DNA of 64,000 nt from Golubevia sp. BC0850 (GCA_012976225.1 JAAVVG010000002.1:62001-126000), one strand, 5' to 3'. Numbered from the stretch's first letter, positions 21,697 through 34,407 are shown. A program made the numbers and translations. Notes: a model not told the origin generated them from the letters alone.

Positions 21697-22812
21697 ATGG
21701 CAGCCAACCTTTCAAGTTCTTCGACCCCTGGAATTGGAATTGATCGACCATCCAAGATTAGGTCAGAAGTAATCATGTGTCACGATCATGCATCTGAACC
21801 CGATTTACCATTCAAGAACCCTACAGTATCACCACCTTTCTAGATAAACTTGCCAACAAAGTACCAAGAGCTTGGCTTAGATACAACAACATGGATTTGA
21901 ATGATTCAGAGTTGATTAATTCATTCGAATTAAGGCTCTGTACTTGTAAGAATGGTAGAGTACTTGGTGGAAAAGAGCCTTTGGATTTAACAAAGACTTT
22001 GAGCCAGTTGGGATTGAAAGCTGGTGGTAGGGTATTCATTCAGAAGGTTGATCCAAGAGTTGAAGAGGCAGAGAAAGTTTTACAAGAAAGTGAGTACCTC
22101 AGAGACAAGTAGAGAGAAGCACTGAGGATGCAAGGGATGGAGGGACTGTGCTGCCACTCAAAGAGCAAGGTTGTTCTCAGTAGGAAATGGTTTGCTTCTA
22201 TCATTGAGTTATTGGTGGAACGTAGCTTCAATGCAAGGTAGAGCTTCCTTGACTGGTCGTCGATGATAGATTGGCTTTCTTTCCCTCACACTGACCCTCC
22301 CTTCATCCCCCCCCCTCTCTCTCTCTTTTCTCTCCTAACGTATAGCTCCTCAAAACCCCAAAGATACTTCCACCCGTAAACTTGTCTCAACCTCAACTTC
22401 CTCTCAACCATCTATCAAACGTAAGAAAATTGAAACCTCTTCTCAAGATCGTTCTCTTTCCCTTCTTTCAAATCCCTTTTTGAACTCCAATTCCAATGCC
22501 AGCAAGTCCTTCAGTTCAAATTCAAGTTCCAATTCCAAATTCTTCAACAGGAACAGGAACTCAAACTCAAACTTTTGCTTTCGATTCTCCGACAATGAAG
22601 GATCTGGATCTTCTAGAACTCATTCTACTCCCGAAACTTCTCCTGAAATCTTTTTAACACCACTTGAAATCCAGAGAGATCTTGAAATTTTGGACGCTTT
22701 GAAACTTAAGGTTGATCAGAAAAAAGAGGAACTGGACACTGGTCCAAAGGAATTTAGGAAGAAGTTGGAAGACAGTTTTGCAGCTATGAGAAGGTTTTTT
22801 AGCGGAGAATAA
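21697..22812 (+). CDS. Small protein with a possible ubiquitin-like fold and a coiled C-terminus
   Basis: Three exons, 21697-21761, 21827-22089 and 22346-22812, keep phase and give about 264 residues. The first 110 residues (ITTFLDKLANKVPRAWL, FELRLCTCKNGRVLGG, LGLKAGGRVFIQKVDPR) have the beta-turn-beta plus LxxLGLxxGGRVFI ending typical of ubiquitin-like folds, but I cannot name the family. A low-complexity Ser/Asn-rich middle with a KRKKIE basic patch follows, then a charged helical end (EILDALKLKVDQKKEELD). The first intron (65 nt, GTCAGA donor) was inferred because it alone restores frame. The start ATG lies about 125 bp from the APC10 start on the other strand, so the promoter is probably shared. 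Confidence 0.65.
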
Positions 22813-23447
22813 AAGAAAGAGGGGAGAGGGTTTAGAATGAAAGGGTTTTGGTTTGGTTGAAGATAGATGGAGGAAGGTTGTTGAACAGAAACGAGAAAAT
22901 GGAAAAAGTGGGAGAAGAAATAAAGTAAATCAAGATCTCAAAACGAAAAGTTCAAAGAGACGAAACGAAGAAGAAAGCTTCAGAAAACAAACATCATCAA
23001 AAAATTAAGTCTCCATTCATTTGTACTTTTAAGAATCGGTCCCATTTTCTCAACTCATTCACAAAAGTCTCTTCAGATTCGAATCCCAGCTCGTCTGACC
23101 CTTTTGTTGTGAAAATGAGTTTCATCCTTCAAAAGTTGGACAGACTGAAGATCACGCTGAGTACAATTGAATTCCCTTACAAGAGCGAAAGATCTTGGAC
23201 CAAGAGAATTTTTTCGGCTGTTCTGATGAGAAGTTGTTGATGGTGACTTTGATTTTGATTTTGGATAGGATTACATGGGATTCGTTGATTGGTTGTGATA
23301 GAATTGAACGAGACGGAGTGATGAGAGAAACAGTTTGGAGGCATTTAAGAGGGGCCAGGAATTAATTACAGAAGTTTAAAGGTCAATGCTGACATTCAAA
23401 CTCTCGAAGAGGACAGTAGAGATCCTAGAGAGCCATTGTGAAGAGAT
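22813..23447. other. Convergent 3' region
   Basis: AG-rich then mixed sequence between the ubiquitin-like gene end and the 3' end of the next minus-strand gene. A TTCGAAT string near 23079 suggested a tRNA T-arm but the rest of a tRNA is missing. Nothing else recognised. Confidence 0.5.
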
Positions 23448-25270
23448 CTAAATCAACCCTCTTCTTCTTCTCTCATTCTGAGCCCTGATGCTGTTCATCC
23501 CCAAACGCTGTTGATGTTTGATATGGAAGACATTGTGATTGATTTCTTGAGTCGAAGGTTCTCTATCAGCTTGAACTCCAGCGGATCCACTAAGTTTTTC
23601 AATTGAGAAGACGCTATTTGAATTTGAAGGGCTCACTAAAGAAGGTTGCTGAGATGGAGTGTGAGGTTGAGAAGACCAGGATGTCGATGGAGGAAGTTGA
23701 GAAGTTAATTGAGTTGGAGATCCTGGATTAGAACCTGTTGGTTTTTGATCACCTTTAGTACTTCCAGTTGGAGAGCATGGAGATGCTGAAGGTGGAGCTG
23801 AAGAGGTGGAAGGAGCTGGGTTGACTGGAAGTTCTCTGATAGGTCTGGAAGGTGAAGTTGATTGAGTCTTGAGCTCATGAAGAAGACAGATGATTTCTGC
23901 TATTTCGAAATCTGGAAGGCAAAGATAGAAGAGTGTCAGTGGTACCATCTCGAAATTCTTCTCCAATTCAAATCGAACGTCGACAGTTTAGAGTCTGTCT
24001 CTATCAAGAATCCATACTAACATGCTTTAGATCTCTCAACCAAGAGCACTCTCATGTTTTTCGAGTTCTCGGAGAATTTCGCTAGTGTTGCACTGCTATT
24101 GAAAATGAGACCACGTTGGGTGTTGATCTGTGGATTTCAGAAGGGATTCGAGATCAGGACAAAGAAGCGAAAGCGTCGCAGTTCAGAGTTTATGCTCTCT
24201 CACCTCTCTTATGACTCACAATGGTTTCTTTCATCTGAAGGTGACTTTGTGAAACTTCTTGGGCAAAAAGTAGCTGAAGAGTTGCAGAAGCCAATTCTCT
24301 TTTAGCATGGGTGTGAAAGGCTAGAATCTTTTCTTGTTTGAGATCTGCAATCGACTTGAGACACCACAGTAAGCTGTTCGAGGAAGACATCAGGACTAAG
24401 ACTTGATCAGTCAAAAGGGATGAACATACACATCACCCAAACCGCTTGTACTGACCTTTCAAGAGCAGAAGCAAGAGGAGACCTACCTGTACCGAACCCA
24501 GATCTTTGTTCGAAAGTAGAGATACTTTCCATTACTTTACAAACGTCCAGATAGGGTACAGTAGGTAGGAAGCCTGCTCCAAGCTTTCGAGCTCCTTCTG
24601 CCAATAATTCAGGAAGGTTTCCTAGAACGGATTGGGAGAATAGATGTTCGATGAGATCCATTTCGAGCTTGAATGTGAGAGTCGCTGACTAGAGAAGTGA
24701 AGAATCGAGTTGATTCAAAATGAATCAGAATTAAACAACAAGATTTGGATCGAATTGAGGAAATCAGAGGAGTAGAGAGGGGTGGAGGTGAGAGAAGATC
24801 CAGGGTCGCGGAGGAACAAGAGGATCAATCAGATTGACTGAATCTACCCTTCTTTTAATGGAAAGTAACTCACCTCAGCTACAAGTGTCTGAAGTCTCCA
24901 AACTTCAAGCATAGTTTGAAACTCGATACGATCACTGTTCTTCCAGTCCGAGGAGAGAAGCTCAATAGCCCTCTTCAAAGTCTATCATGTGGAGGAACAG
25001 TTTGGTTGAGCAAAAATGAAAGTAGTTTGTATTCAGAGAAGGCATGTTCAATAGGAAGAACTTGGATAAGATGAGAGCTTCAAGTCTTCCCAAAGCGGAT
25101 CTGTGTACCTCAAGACTCAAACTCACCTCTTCCCCGATTCTATCTCCCAGCCAACTCTCAAGTTCTCTATCTCTGGGTCCAAAAGGTAGATCGAATCGAG
25201 TGGAAGAATCAAAAGGGAGATCTCTGGAGAAAGATGCCTCTGGAGAATAAGGAGGAGTTGCAGCGGCCAT
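23448..25270 (-). CDS. Hypothetical protein, about 391 residues
   Basis: Six exons, 25270-25127, 24972-24874, 24667-24487, 24401-24220, 24127-24022 and 23911-23448, join in phase. The first 240 residues are mostly helical and non-membrane (RELESWLGDRIGEE, FQTMLEVWRLQTLVAE, DLIEHLFSQSVLGNLPELL, LKSIADLKQEKILAFHTHAKRE). The last 130 residues are Pro/Ser-rich, ending NERRRRGLI. I do not recognise a family. The exon 3 donor is ambiguous: GTAGGT (used here) and a GTCAGT 36 bases downstream both exist, but only the first is in phase with exon 4. It is a cytosolic or nuclear helical protein by composition; function unknown. Confidence 0.7.
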
Positions 25271-25561
25271 CTTTTAGAGGTTGGGAAGAACAGAAAGAAG
25301 TTCTTGCTTCTGCGGCTTTTATATACCTTCGCCACTCTTTCAGTTTTCGGTTGATTTCCGGCTGAATTGGAGGTCCGAAGCGACGACTTTCAAATTTCAC
25401 TTTGACAAAGCCACATCATTCCCAATGCCAATGTCACGTCACTCGGCACACTCGAGACGAAAGAACACAGAAGACAGGATTGTGAATTAGACGGATCATA
25501 TTAAAAGTAGAGAATTAAAGTGCTCGAAGTATTAGCGAATCAAGTTTTCTAAAAGTGAGAT

Positions 25562-28058
25562 CTATCTACTGGGAAACACAATTGACGCTACCCAATATCT
25601 AACTGCAAAAGCAAAGACACTCCCCATCACTTGAATCCCCATCACATGTAACCAGAGAGAATACTCCGTGATTTTCGGACCCTTGGGTTGGTCTACTGAG
25701 AAGTTCGGATCTTCTTGACCATCTTTCGAGATGGTCGAGGTTGACTTCGAGTCCGATCTTTCGACTCCTCGGAAAACTAGAATTGCGTTGAGGAGAGTTA
25801 GATTGCTGCATTCTGTGATTCTTCCGGTTGAAGGATCTGAATAGAGACGAACGATATGAGCAACCTCACCAAGACGAAGTAAGAGCTTTACAGGAAGAGA
25901 GGCAGGTTTTGATGATGGGAAAAGTGCTGTTGATGGGTAGAGACTGAGAGTCTCTCGGTGAATCCTAAGAGGAAGGCCATAAAGTGAGAAGATAGAAAAA
26001 GGAACGAAGGAGAGATCATCAGTGGGACAGCAGTTCAAGCTGAGAATTGAGATGATTGGGACGTAGCAGTAGAGCTCTTTTCTCGAGCTTTTTGTGTTCG
26101 ACACTCACCGAGGTAACCTGTGCCTAGGACAAGGAACGAACCCAAACAACTGAGGACAGCTCAGTAGGAAATTGAAGATTTGAGGAATGAAGAAAAGTAA
26201 AAGAGTCTTGCTGAAATGACCCAAAACTCCAGCGCAAGCTAAAACTTGACCTGCAAAGTAGCAGAAAGTGTCTCCCACGAAAACCTTCGATGGAAACCTT
26301 TGAAGAGAGGAGGAGATGAGAAGCAAGTTGGATCAACCAGAAACTCAAAGAAAGAATAGCAGAAGCAAAGAGGTCGAAGAGGACATTCATGTCGAGCCAA
26401 AAGCTTCCAAACCTAAAAGGTCAGAATGTCACTCGTCTGCCTCTCCGTTTCTCCTTTCGAAAGCTGATCGAACTCACTTGTTCCAAGCCAGCAATCCTAT
26501 GCAGCAACCACAGAAAGGCATCAAGAGATAGAGACTGAATAAATGTCTCTGACAAAGTTCTTCTGAAAAGAAGCTACTACCCAATTTCCCGCTCTTAAGA
26601 TCTAGATAAAGAAAATCGTTCCAACAAATGCTTAAAGCGATGATCAAAGCCTGACCTACTTCAACGCCATTGATCCCTGCTAGTATGTTGATTGAATTGG
26701 TGCAGAAAGTTGAGAGGAGCGAGATGTAGAGGTAGTAGAGCGGACCTGCCACCATCGAGAGTGATGATCAGAATCACAATTGTCAGCATGATTTCGAGAG
26801 TTTAATAGCAGAGGGAATTGGAGAGAAAAGGGAGGGGGAAACAGATCAGGGTCTTACTCACCTAGATTCAAAACCTCTCCTCCGACCATCCCTCTTAAGG
26901 CAACAGGCCAACTTGGAACTACAATGTTAGTTCCACCCCCGCCTGCGTAGTAGACTACTAAGAGAGGGACTGAACTGATGATTGGAATTGGGATTTTGTA
27001 TCTCCATCGAATATCGAAGACGTCGTCTAGGAAACCTAACATAATTGCTGAAAGGAGGGATAGAAGAGCTGATAGGAAGGTTGCGAGCTGCGAGAGACGA
27101 GGAGAAAAGCGATAAAGGAAACAAGAGAGCAGAGACGGGGAAAGAGTCGGCCGGAGAAACTAGAGAAGGGTCCTAACGTTGGCATACATTCAAGAGTCAG
27201 AGAAGGAGAAGCGAGACGACCTCGTCCTCGTTTCTTCATTCACGAGTCCGTATGGCTCGAAGCTAATTCTGATGATGTATCAACGTCATTATCAACTCAG
27301 ATTAAGCGTATCGTTGTTCTAGTCTCCAAGCCCTGCCCACTCTGATGACCTTCCCCAGCCTTCTCATTCGCTCTCGATACTCTGATCTACTCACCTCGTG
27401 ATGTGGAAACCCTTCTCTCCCACCAATATCTCCACTCCAACCTTTCATATCTGATTCCATCCCTTCCAAATCCCCAAAACCGTTCCCACTACTATCTCTA
27501 CTAGTCATGAGAATCGTTGATTTCCTAGCTGGGCTTAGATTGAGCATCTCAGATAAAGGAGTCAACCAAGCTTTGAATGGTGAAAAGCTTGGATCTGAGA
27601 AATATCGGAAGGGAATGAAGAGGAAGAGTAGAAGAATGTAGATGCAGGACGAGGGTAGACCCATTGATTCGGGGCTGGATGATAGAGACGGTTTGGAAAT
27701 CAGTTCAGCGTATATCTAAGAACATGATGAGATGAGATGAGATAGTTCAAAGGACTCACATTTCATCTTTACTTGCAGGTTTCAACATGTCTCTACCCTT
27801 GAAGCCTCGTTCTTTGAAGACATCCTTTGTAGATTGAATTCCTTTGCTGGTTAGAACTACAGCTAGAAGTGAGAAAGCGATAGCAGGTAATAGACCTGGA
27901 AGGTTGAGATCGAAATCTATCAATCTTGTTAAAGGGTTTGAAGGAGATACGTTTGAGATAATGTTTGGAGCATGAGCTCGAAGTAAAGTTGGAAGAAGTA
28001 GAGGTGGAAGGATTGGAACAAGCAATGACAACGGAATCAAATGAGAGTTGGACGTCAT
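25562..28058 (-). CDS. ALG7: UDP-GlcNAc:dolichyl-phosphate GlcNAc-1-P transferase
   Basis: Alg7 makes GlcNAc-PP-dolichol, the first step of N-glycan precursor synthesis at the ER membrane (tunicamycin target). Six exons, 28058-27760, 27674-27395, 27087-26862, 26745-26478, 26297-26109 and 25964-25562, give about 554 residues in phase. Family motifs: [11 protein letters not shown], the Ile-Pro-Glu-Ser loop formed across the first junction, [16 protein letters not shown] with the catalytic Asp pair, [14 protein letters not shown], and [12 protein letters not shown] with its conserved Asp, followed by a further helix-rich C-terminus. Many hydrophobic segments fit a multi-pass protein. A Ser/Gly-rich insertion sits before exon 3 ([13 protein letters not shown]), a variable loop. 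Start chosen at 28058; it lies about 330 bp from the Artemis-like start on the + strand. Confidence 0.96.
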
Positions 28059-28391
28059 GCTTGATTGAGTTTCTTGATTTGGTGAGAAACACTGTTCATG
28101 TTCCAGTTCCAGGGATAAGTACGTACGAGTTTGGCAATGAAGTGAGGTGGGAATCAAGGATAATCGCGATAATCGCTGCTGGCTCTTGTCCACTTCTCCT
28201 ACCCTTGCCACCCTCGATTCCCTACGGTATATCATCATACCGATGCATTCTATCAGTTAGAGAAATCGCATCTTAATCCACAAGAAATGGAAAGCAACCT
28301 CGACCTTAGTTTCTCAAGAAAGTCGTCTCAACCCAGCAACGGCAACACCAGCTCTACTCTTTCTCCCCACCCCAAAGAACCAGGCGCCTGA

Positions 28392-28504
28392 ATGTTAGTC
28401 TCTATGGCTTAGATTCTCGCATTCTTTGGCTTGTGCTCATCTACTAGAACAGCGGACTGAACTCTTTCCATCCTGCTATTTCCATCTCCTAACTGTTCCT
28501 CAGG
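28392..28504 (+). promoter_or_regulatory. Intron splitting the start codon of the Artemis-like gene
   Basis: The 5' exon ends in AT at 28392-28393; GTTAGT begins at 28394. A CTAAC branch site and CCTCAG acceptor end at 28503, and the next base, G, completes ATG in frame with PSSLGFLKEYP. If the intron stays, the unspliced ATG reads only six codons before TAG. No other upstream ATG gives an open frame into exon 2. Confidence 0.65.
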
Positions 28505-31500
28505 CCCTCATCTCTGGGTTTCTTAAAAGAGTATCCCTCTATAAGAATCGACAGATTTAACAATCAAATCAATAGAGGACATCCACCAGTAGAGTTCTAC
28601 TGTCTGACTCACATCGTAGGCGTCTCTCACTTCATCTCTTCAGTTCTCTCGAAGAACAACACTTCTCAATATCCTCCCATCCCCATCTTCTTTCTTCTCT
28701 TCTTACAGCATACAGATCATCTTCTTGGACTTCAACAAGCTCATCTATTCTCTGCTCCAATCTATTGCACTCAAGCTACTAAAGATGCAATCTTGTTGGT
28801 CGAGCCTTATAGATCTAGAGAAGCTATCTTGAATAGAGATTCAGCTAAAGGCCCCGTCAGACCTTACTCTGGATTGTTTCAGAGTCATCAAGAAGTCAAA
28901 CAGAACACGAGGGGAAGGACTGGAGTTGGATTGACAAAGGAAGTGGATGTGTTGGTGAGTCAAGAGGTTGCTGACGGGAGATCTTGTAGGAACTGGAACG
29001 ATGGATCGTGGTGATGATCGTTAATCAAGCAGTTCAAAGCAGGGGATAATTCTTATCTTTCCTTTTCATCTGGGGTCCTGACGACCTTCCCTTTCCGTTC
29101 ACAGACTGTACTACCCTACAACACCCCAACTCGAGTCAAGTACCTCTCTGGGTTCGTGACTTTGACAATTCTGGACGCCAATCACATGCATGGAAATGCA
29201 ATGTTCTTAATCGAAGGATCAAACGGAGCAGTCCTTCACACTGGAGATTTCAGAGCTGAGAAACTCTGGTGCGATTCTCTGATTCGAAATCCAGCGATTC
29301 AACGTTACATTTCTTGGAACCGAAGAGATTTAGATAAGTTTGGAGAAATCGAGGTCTCAGGTTCTCTTATTCCAAAAGCAATGGAAGATACTGATTGGGC
29401 AGAGAACTTCAAGGGGAAAGGAAAGGAAGCGGAACCTAAGCCTCAAGATCAAGAACCTTCAACTCAAAGTTCCTCTTCGACAGTTCCTACATCTTCAAAA
29501 CCCGAATTATCTGATATGTCTCTCAGATTAAAGAACATTTATCTGGACACAGAAATGTTGCCAGCTTATTATCAAGTCATGTCAAAGCAAAGAGCAACCG
29601 AAGATTTAGTTTCCCTACTCAGGTACTTTCCTTCTGAAGCTTTGATCTTTTTAGATTCTTGGACTTGGGGATATGAAGACATGTTGAAAGGAGTGGCGAA
29701 AGCCTTTGGGACTCCAATTCATGTCGATAGGTACAAGGCATCGATGTATGGAGCTTTTAAATCTGAAGATCCTTTCCTGGATTTTGTGGTCACGAATGAG
29801 AAGGAGGTTAAATTTCATGCTTGCGAGAGATTTAAACCTTGTCATTTGGTTGAGGAGGCTAGGAAGGGAAGAACTGAAAGGGGAGGCGGTAAGACCTTTT
29901 TGGTTTGGGTGAATGCGGTTGAGAGTAGTGTTGAAGCTTGGGAGAATTACTTTCCTAAGATGGAGCAGATTTTGAAGAAGGCTAGAGATGGGAAAGGACC
30001 TTGGCCAACTGAAATCGTGAGTTTCTTCTCGCAAACTTGTCGATCACTTGAAGGGAGGAGCTGACGCTGATTTGGGTTCTCTCTTCCCCAACCCTTCTTT
30101 AGAAATGCCCGATTTCAAGACACAGTCCTCTTTCAGAACTTCTAGAATTCGTCAATCTCTTTCGTCCACACGCAGTCACTCCTAACTCAATCCAACCTGC
30201 AGCAGTTTCAATCTTCTTTTTCTATCAGCTCTTTCACCATGTTCTGAGCGACGTTGGATCGAAGGCGTTCATCTCTGAAGGCCAGAAAATCTTAGGTAGA
30301 TCTAAATGGGAGGCTTGTCTACACAAGTTGGACTCTTACATGCAACATCTCAAATCTCAAGACGAAAAGAAAGGTACCTTTCGTGGACCTGACAGATGGA
30401 GTTATCTAAGAGAAGGTTTGATGAAAATTTTCGTAGAACATAGTAAACGTGTTCATCCTTTACTTCAAGAAGGATGTGACTTCAATCTTTTCAGTCAAGA
30501 GGTAAATGAGGAAATGAGGAGATCCATGAATCAACCAGAGATTTCGGATGATGAGGAAGAAGATTCGACTCCCAAAGTAGCTGCTACTCAATCAGGATAT
30601 GATGGAGACGTTAGTGGTCGACCTGTGAAAGCAAATCAACTTCAGAGAAGAGGTTCCAATCATGGATACGAAGGGGACGTCAGCGGTCCGACTCCAAGAG
30701 GTCGACTCGACAAAAATGAAGAAGATCAAGAATCTCTTGGAATGGCTCGAGAATCTCTTCCAGCTTCCTCAAATCCTGATAGTCAAACTAGAGCTCAATC
30801 CAGGAACTCTTCTTCTCAATCGCAACATGTGGAGAGAGAACATCGCTCTTTAGAAGCTCCGATACAGAATCAACCCGCCAATCCTCCTCCGACCGTCCGA
30901 TCTCAAATCAATTTTCTGACGGAAGAGTTGGCCGGGAAGTACGTCCCTTTGGCTGCGAAGCTTTTGGAAGTAGAACTTAGGTCGAAGAAACTGGCAACCT
31001 CAACCGAGAAGTGGATGAAGTTCAGGAAGAAGCATGCTGCAGAGGCTCGACAGGTGGAGGAGGAGCTGAAAAAAACAGAAGGGATCGATCCTCCTCCTTG
31101 GGACAACTCTGGTCTCCGTCGAAACGGAACTTCGAGGAAGAATTTAACGTCTACTCCAGCTGTGGCTCCTCCAACAATCGCTCAACCTCGACAACCTCAA
31201 CCTCAACCTCAACCCCAACCTCAACCTACACCAGCAGATCGAGTAGCGGAACGAGTCGCCGAAGCTTCGAAAGCTCCAGGTCCTCCAGAGGCGAGCAATC
31301 GCCAAGAGACCTTCTCCCATTCTTCACCGCCTCCTCAAAATGAACCGCAAGCTGCAAAACCTTCTCCTCCTCTTCGACGGAAGACAGGGCGTAGCTCAAC
31401 CCCAGCTCCCACTACGATGGGTCTGGCAGCTTCTGACTTAGCTTCAGACGAAACGCAACGAAGCAGAGCTACTCAAGAAGTCGAATCTCAAAGGAAAGAC

Positions 31501-32592
31501 CCTCTGTCCGAATGGGTTCGAATCTTGGAGTCAAGTTCAAGTCAAGACCAACTCAATGATCTCTCACTTTCCTTGGAAAAAGTTCAAGATTGCATCCGAG
31601 CTTATGATTCTCTGGTAAATCTACTCGATAGTCCTGAGATTCAAACTGGTGAAAAGAAGTTGGGAGACTCCGTTCAAAGTTTGAGTAGCTGTCTCATTCG
31701 AGATCTCAAGTTCTTGACTAGAGTCTACTCCTTCAGGTCTAGATTCGATGCCGACTCAAGTGTCGTCGGGAGACGAGCAGAAAGAAAGGAGATGACAATG
31801 AGAGCTAGGTTTGGACTCGGCGTTACCACTGCTGTCGCTTTGGTTTTGGGGACCGATTCGACAGCTGAGATGCTCGAAGGTGAGTCACTGAAGAATGACG
31901 AGAGGTTGGCGAATCCTAGCGACGGCAAGTAAGCTGACTTTCATTGCCTTCTCGTTCTTCCCACAGCGGATCCACTGGAAAGTCTCTTCAAAGCCGCTTT
32001 AGAAACCGCGGAAATCAGCAACAAGTGGTATAAGGAAGTCTACCTTGCCAATCCTACCTCTCAATCTTTGAAGCTATTCAATCAACTCGCAAAGGATCGG
32101 ATGATGTTGAGCTTCTGCCTTGAAGAAAGATCCAAACCAGTCTTACACATCGAATCTGCCTGGATTACTTCAAGAGTCAACTTAGTTCTCAAGGAGATGG
32201 TGTTCGACCTCACGAGTCTAGAAAATCCTGAATCGGAGAAACAAGGTCGAAGTCACTCAGAAGATGCCTCAAGGAGATCGAACGGACAGGTTTTGAGAAA
32301 AAGAAATCTGGATACCAGAGGCGACCAAGACCGGGATGCAGAGAGAGATAGCTCAAGCTCAAAGAAATCAAGATCGATGCCGATAGATTCTACTCTTCCG
32401 ACAGTGAAAGCCAATCCAACTTCAAACTCAAAAGGAGAAGCTGATGATCCCTCATCTCTAGAGACTCAAGACACCTTTTCTCAACCTGTGGCTGATAGTC
32501 AAGAAGTAGCGGCGTTGGCCAAAGAAATGAAGAGGCAAGCTGAGGAGAAGAGAAAGAAGCAAAGCGAGAGCGCTGGGAGAACAGCAACCTGA
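28392..32592 (+). CDS. Artemis/SNM1-type metallo-beta-lactamase/beta-CASP nuclease
   Basis: Predicted DNA-repair nuclease. Exons 28392-28393, 28504-28615, 28709-28954, 29105-30016, 30103-31879 and 31967-32592 join in phase to about 1,224 residues. Starting MPSSLGFLKEYPSIRIDRF, it matches the Artemis N-terminus. Metal ligands: THIHTDH (HxHxDH), ANHMHGNAMFL and VLHTGDFR. Beta-CASP motifs follow: IYLDTEMLPAYY and CPISRHSPLSELLEFVNLF with RPHAVTPN. From about residue 560 the protein is low-complexity with a charged, Pro/Gln-rich middle (a PQPQPQPQ run) and two GYxGDVSG repeats; the C-terminal 300 residues are helical and of unknown role. The AUG is split by an intron (separate entry). Artemis rather than Pso2 is favoured by the N-terminus; the very long tail is unusual. 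Confidence 0.9.
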
Positions 32593-32905
32593 GCTGCAAT
32601 GGGCCTTCGAAGGAAAGAGAGGAGGAAGGAAGGTCTGGATTGGGTTTTGTGGCTGCATTTAATTTCCATCTGAGGATTTGATTCCGTATCCTGTCTTTTA
32701 CTATACCTTATCATTGTAATTCTATCTTCACAAGTTATAGAAACAAAGTTCGATCTCTCCTTGTCGACTTCTCTTCCCAAAAGGCGACGCAACAGCAAGT
32801 CATCTCTCAGAAAGAAAATCGAAAGTAGCAAGGAAGAATCGTGTTTCATTGACTTTGACTTCGGAAGCGTTTATAAGTAGCTTACAATGTTGACGCCTCT
32901 CATCT
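32593..32905. other. Convergent 3' region
   Basis: About 310 bases between the Artemis-like stop and the F-box-like gene stop. Short frames only; likely both 3' UTRs. Confidence 0.55.
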
Positions 32906-34407
32906 TCACCCGTATCTCTCGTTCCAATTCGCGACCAACTCTCCCGCGACTTTCCTGTCTTGTAGGAGTTGAGCCAAGCAGAAAAGCGGATGTTTTTTTG
33001 TCTCTTCAGCTTCTCTACCCAGCCCTTGAACATCGCAGATTTCGAGTTGCAGTTTCTTGGAAGCAATCTCTTCGATGGATGAAAAGATCGAGTTGAAACC
33101 TTTCCCTATATCCGAATGAACGCTCACAGTGATGCGAGGAACACATGCGATTGTTGGAGTAATTAATTTGAGAGTGGAAGAGATGCTTCGCAATTTGAGG
33201 GAGGTGACTTGAGTTCCGTTGCCATTGGCTCCGAGGTAGGGCATCGAGAACTTTAGAGCCTCAAGGCGCTTGGATGATGTCAGAAATTGGATCGTAGTGG
33301 AAAGCAATCTCTCCCTGCGGAACAACTCTAATCGTTCGGTCACTTTCATGTCGTAGGTGCCGAGGCTGAGTGACTTGAGGGTCGGCGCGAGAATCCATAG
33401 AGGTGCTGAGCAAGGGCGTGCACGGAGAAAAGAAAAATTGGAAAGATTAGTTAGGAGTCCACCAGAGTCTACGAGATCACTTTGACAGACCAGCGAAAGA
33501 GCAACTCACCCGGAGGATGAATAGATTCCGACGGCGGATTTCCTTGGATGAAGTAGTCCTCATCACATGCGCTGACGTCCAACTCGAGTTCTTCTAGAGT
33601 CGATAGGGATTGAAGATGAGAGATCACTTCTGAAAAGAGGGGAATCGCCGGGGTCGTCCAGCGGAGAGTTCGAATTCGTGAAGTCCAGCAGCTGCAGATT
33701 GTGATGATGGCTAGCTTAAGGTCCATAGCGTTGGTGATGTTCGAATCCCAGCCAGTACCATCAGGTCCAGTTCCTTCGTACCTCTGAAGCTCTTTGATGC
33801 GATCCTTTAGATTGTCAATCTCTATGTCTACGCTGTCCACACTAATATAATCATCGTCATCGCTTTCCTGATCCCCGTGCTTCAACGACCCGATCTCGGA
33901 CTGCAGTTCATCGATCTCAACTCTCATTGATCGATGCTTGAAAGCTTCTCCTACGTATTCGGCGGGACCCGGTAGCAATCTGTGCTCTGGCCTATGGAAG
34001 AAAGGATATGACCACTCCAGATAACAGGTATGAGTGTAGCCCCCAAGAGTCGGATTCCGTTCCAAAGTCTTCCATAGAAGACCTATCTGGCGACAGGTGG
34101 TGAGGTGCACCGTTCCAAAGAGTCGAGGTAAGCACGCGGCTCGAAGAGCTTTGCTGACGAGGGAGAGCGAAAGCAAAGTCTGCCAAAGGGTAGGGTTTCC
34201 CCCGTGGAATGCCTCAGGATAATGTGAACAGCCACTTTTAGCGTAGTCAGAGAAGGATTCTCTCCCTGTCCAGATAAGATCGAGTATTCGGCTGTGGAAG
34301 AATGGGTAAATGAGGTGGATCAGCCATCTGATTCCTTCTTTTTATGCTCAGGCTGCCTTTACTCACCTCGTCACTTGCTCTGGAAGATCTAGAGTCGCTA
34401 TCTTCAT
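32906..34407 (-). CDS. F-box-like protein, basidiomycete type
   Basis: Three exons, 34407-34367, 34291-33510 and 33405-32906, give about 440 residues in phase. The N-terminus LDLPEQVTSRILDLIW followed by SLSLVSKALRAACLPRLF resembles the F-box helices seen in the large fungal F-box families, which link substrates to SCF ubiquitin ligases. Downstream there is an acidic loop (ESDDDDYISVDS) then leucine-rich-like segments (LQSLSTLEELELDVSACDE, LKSLSLGTYDMKV, TQVT SLKLRSISSTL). Target unknown. Intron donors are GTGAGT, acceptors CAG. The F-box match is by pattern only; it could be a divergent LRR protein without Skp1 binding. Confidence 0.68.

Noticed and set aside
23070-23105. tRNA-like T-arm string (ATTCGAATCCC)
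   Set aside because: The five-base stem does not pair and no D-arm or acceptor stem is found upstream.
33730-33760. GTTCGAATCCCAGC string resembling a tRNA B box
   Set aside because: It lies inside a well-supported coding exon of the F-box-like gene and lacks other tRNA parts.
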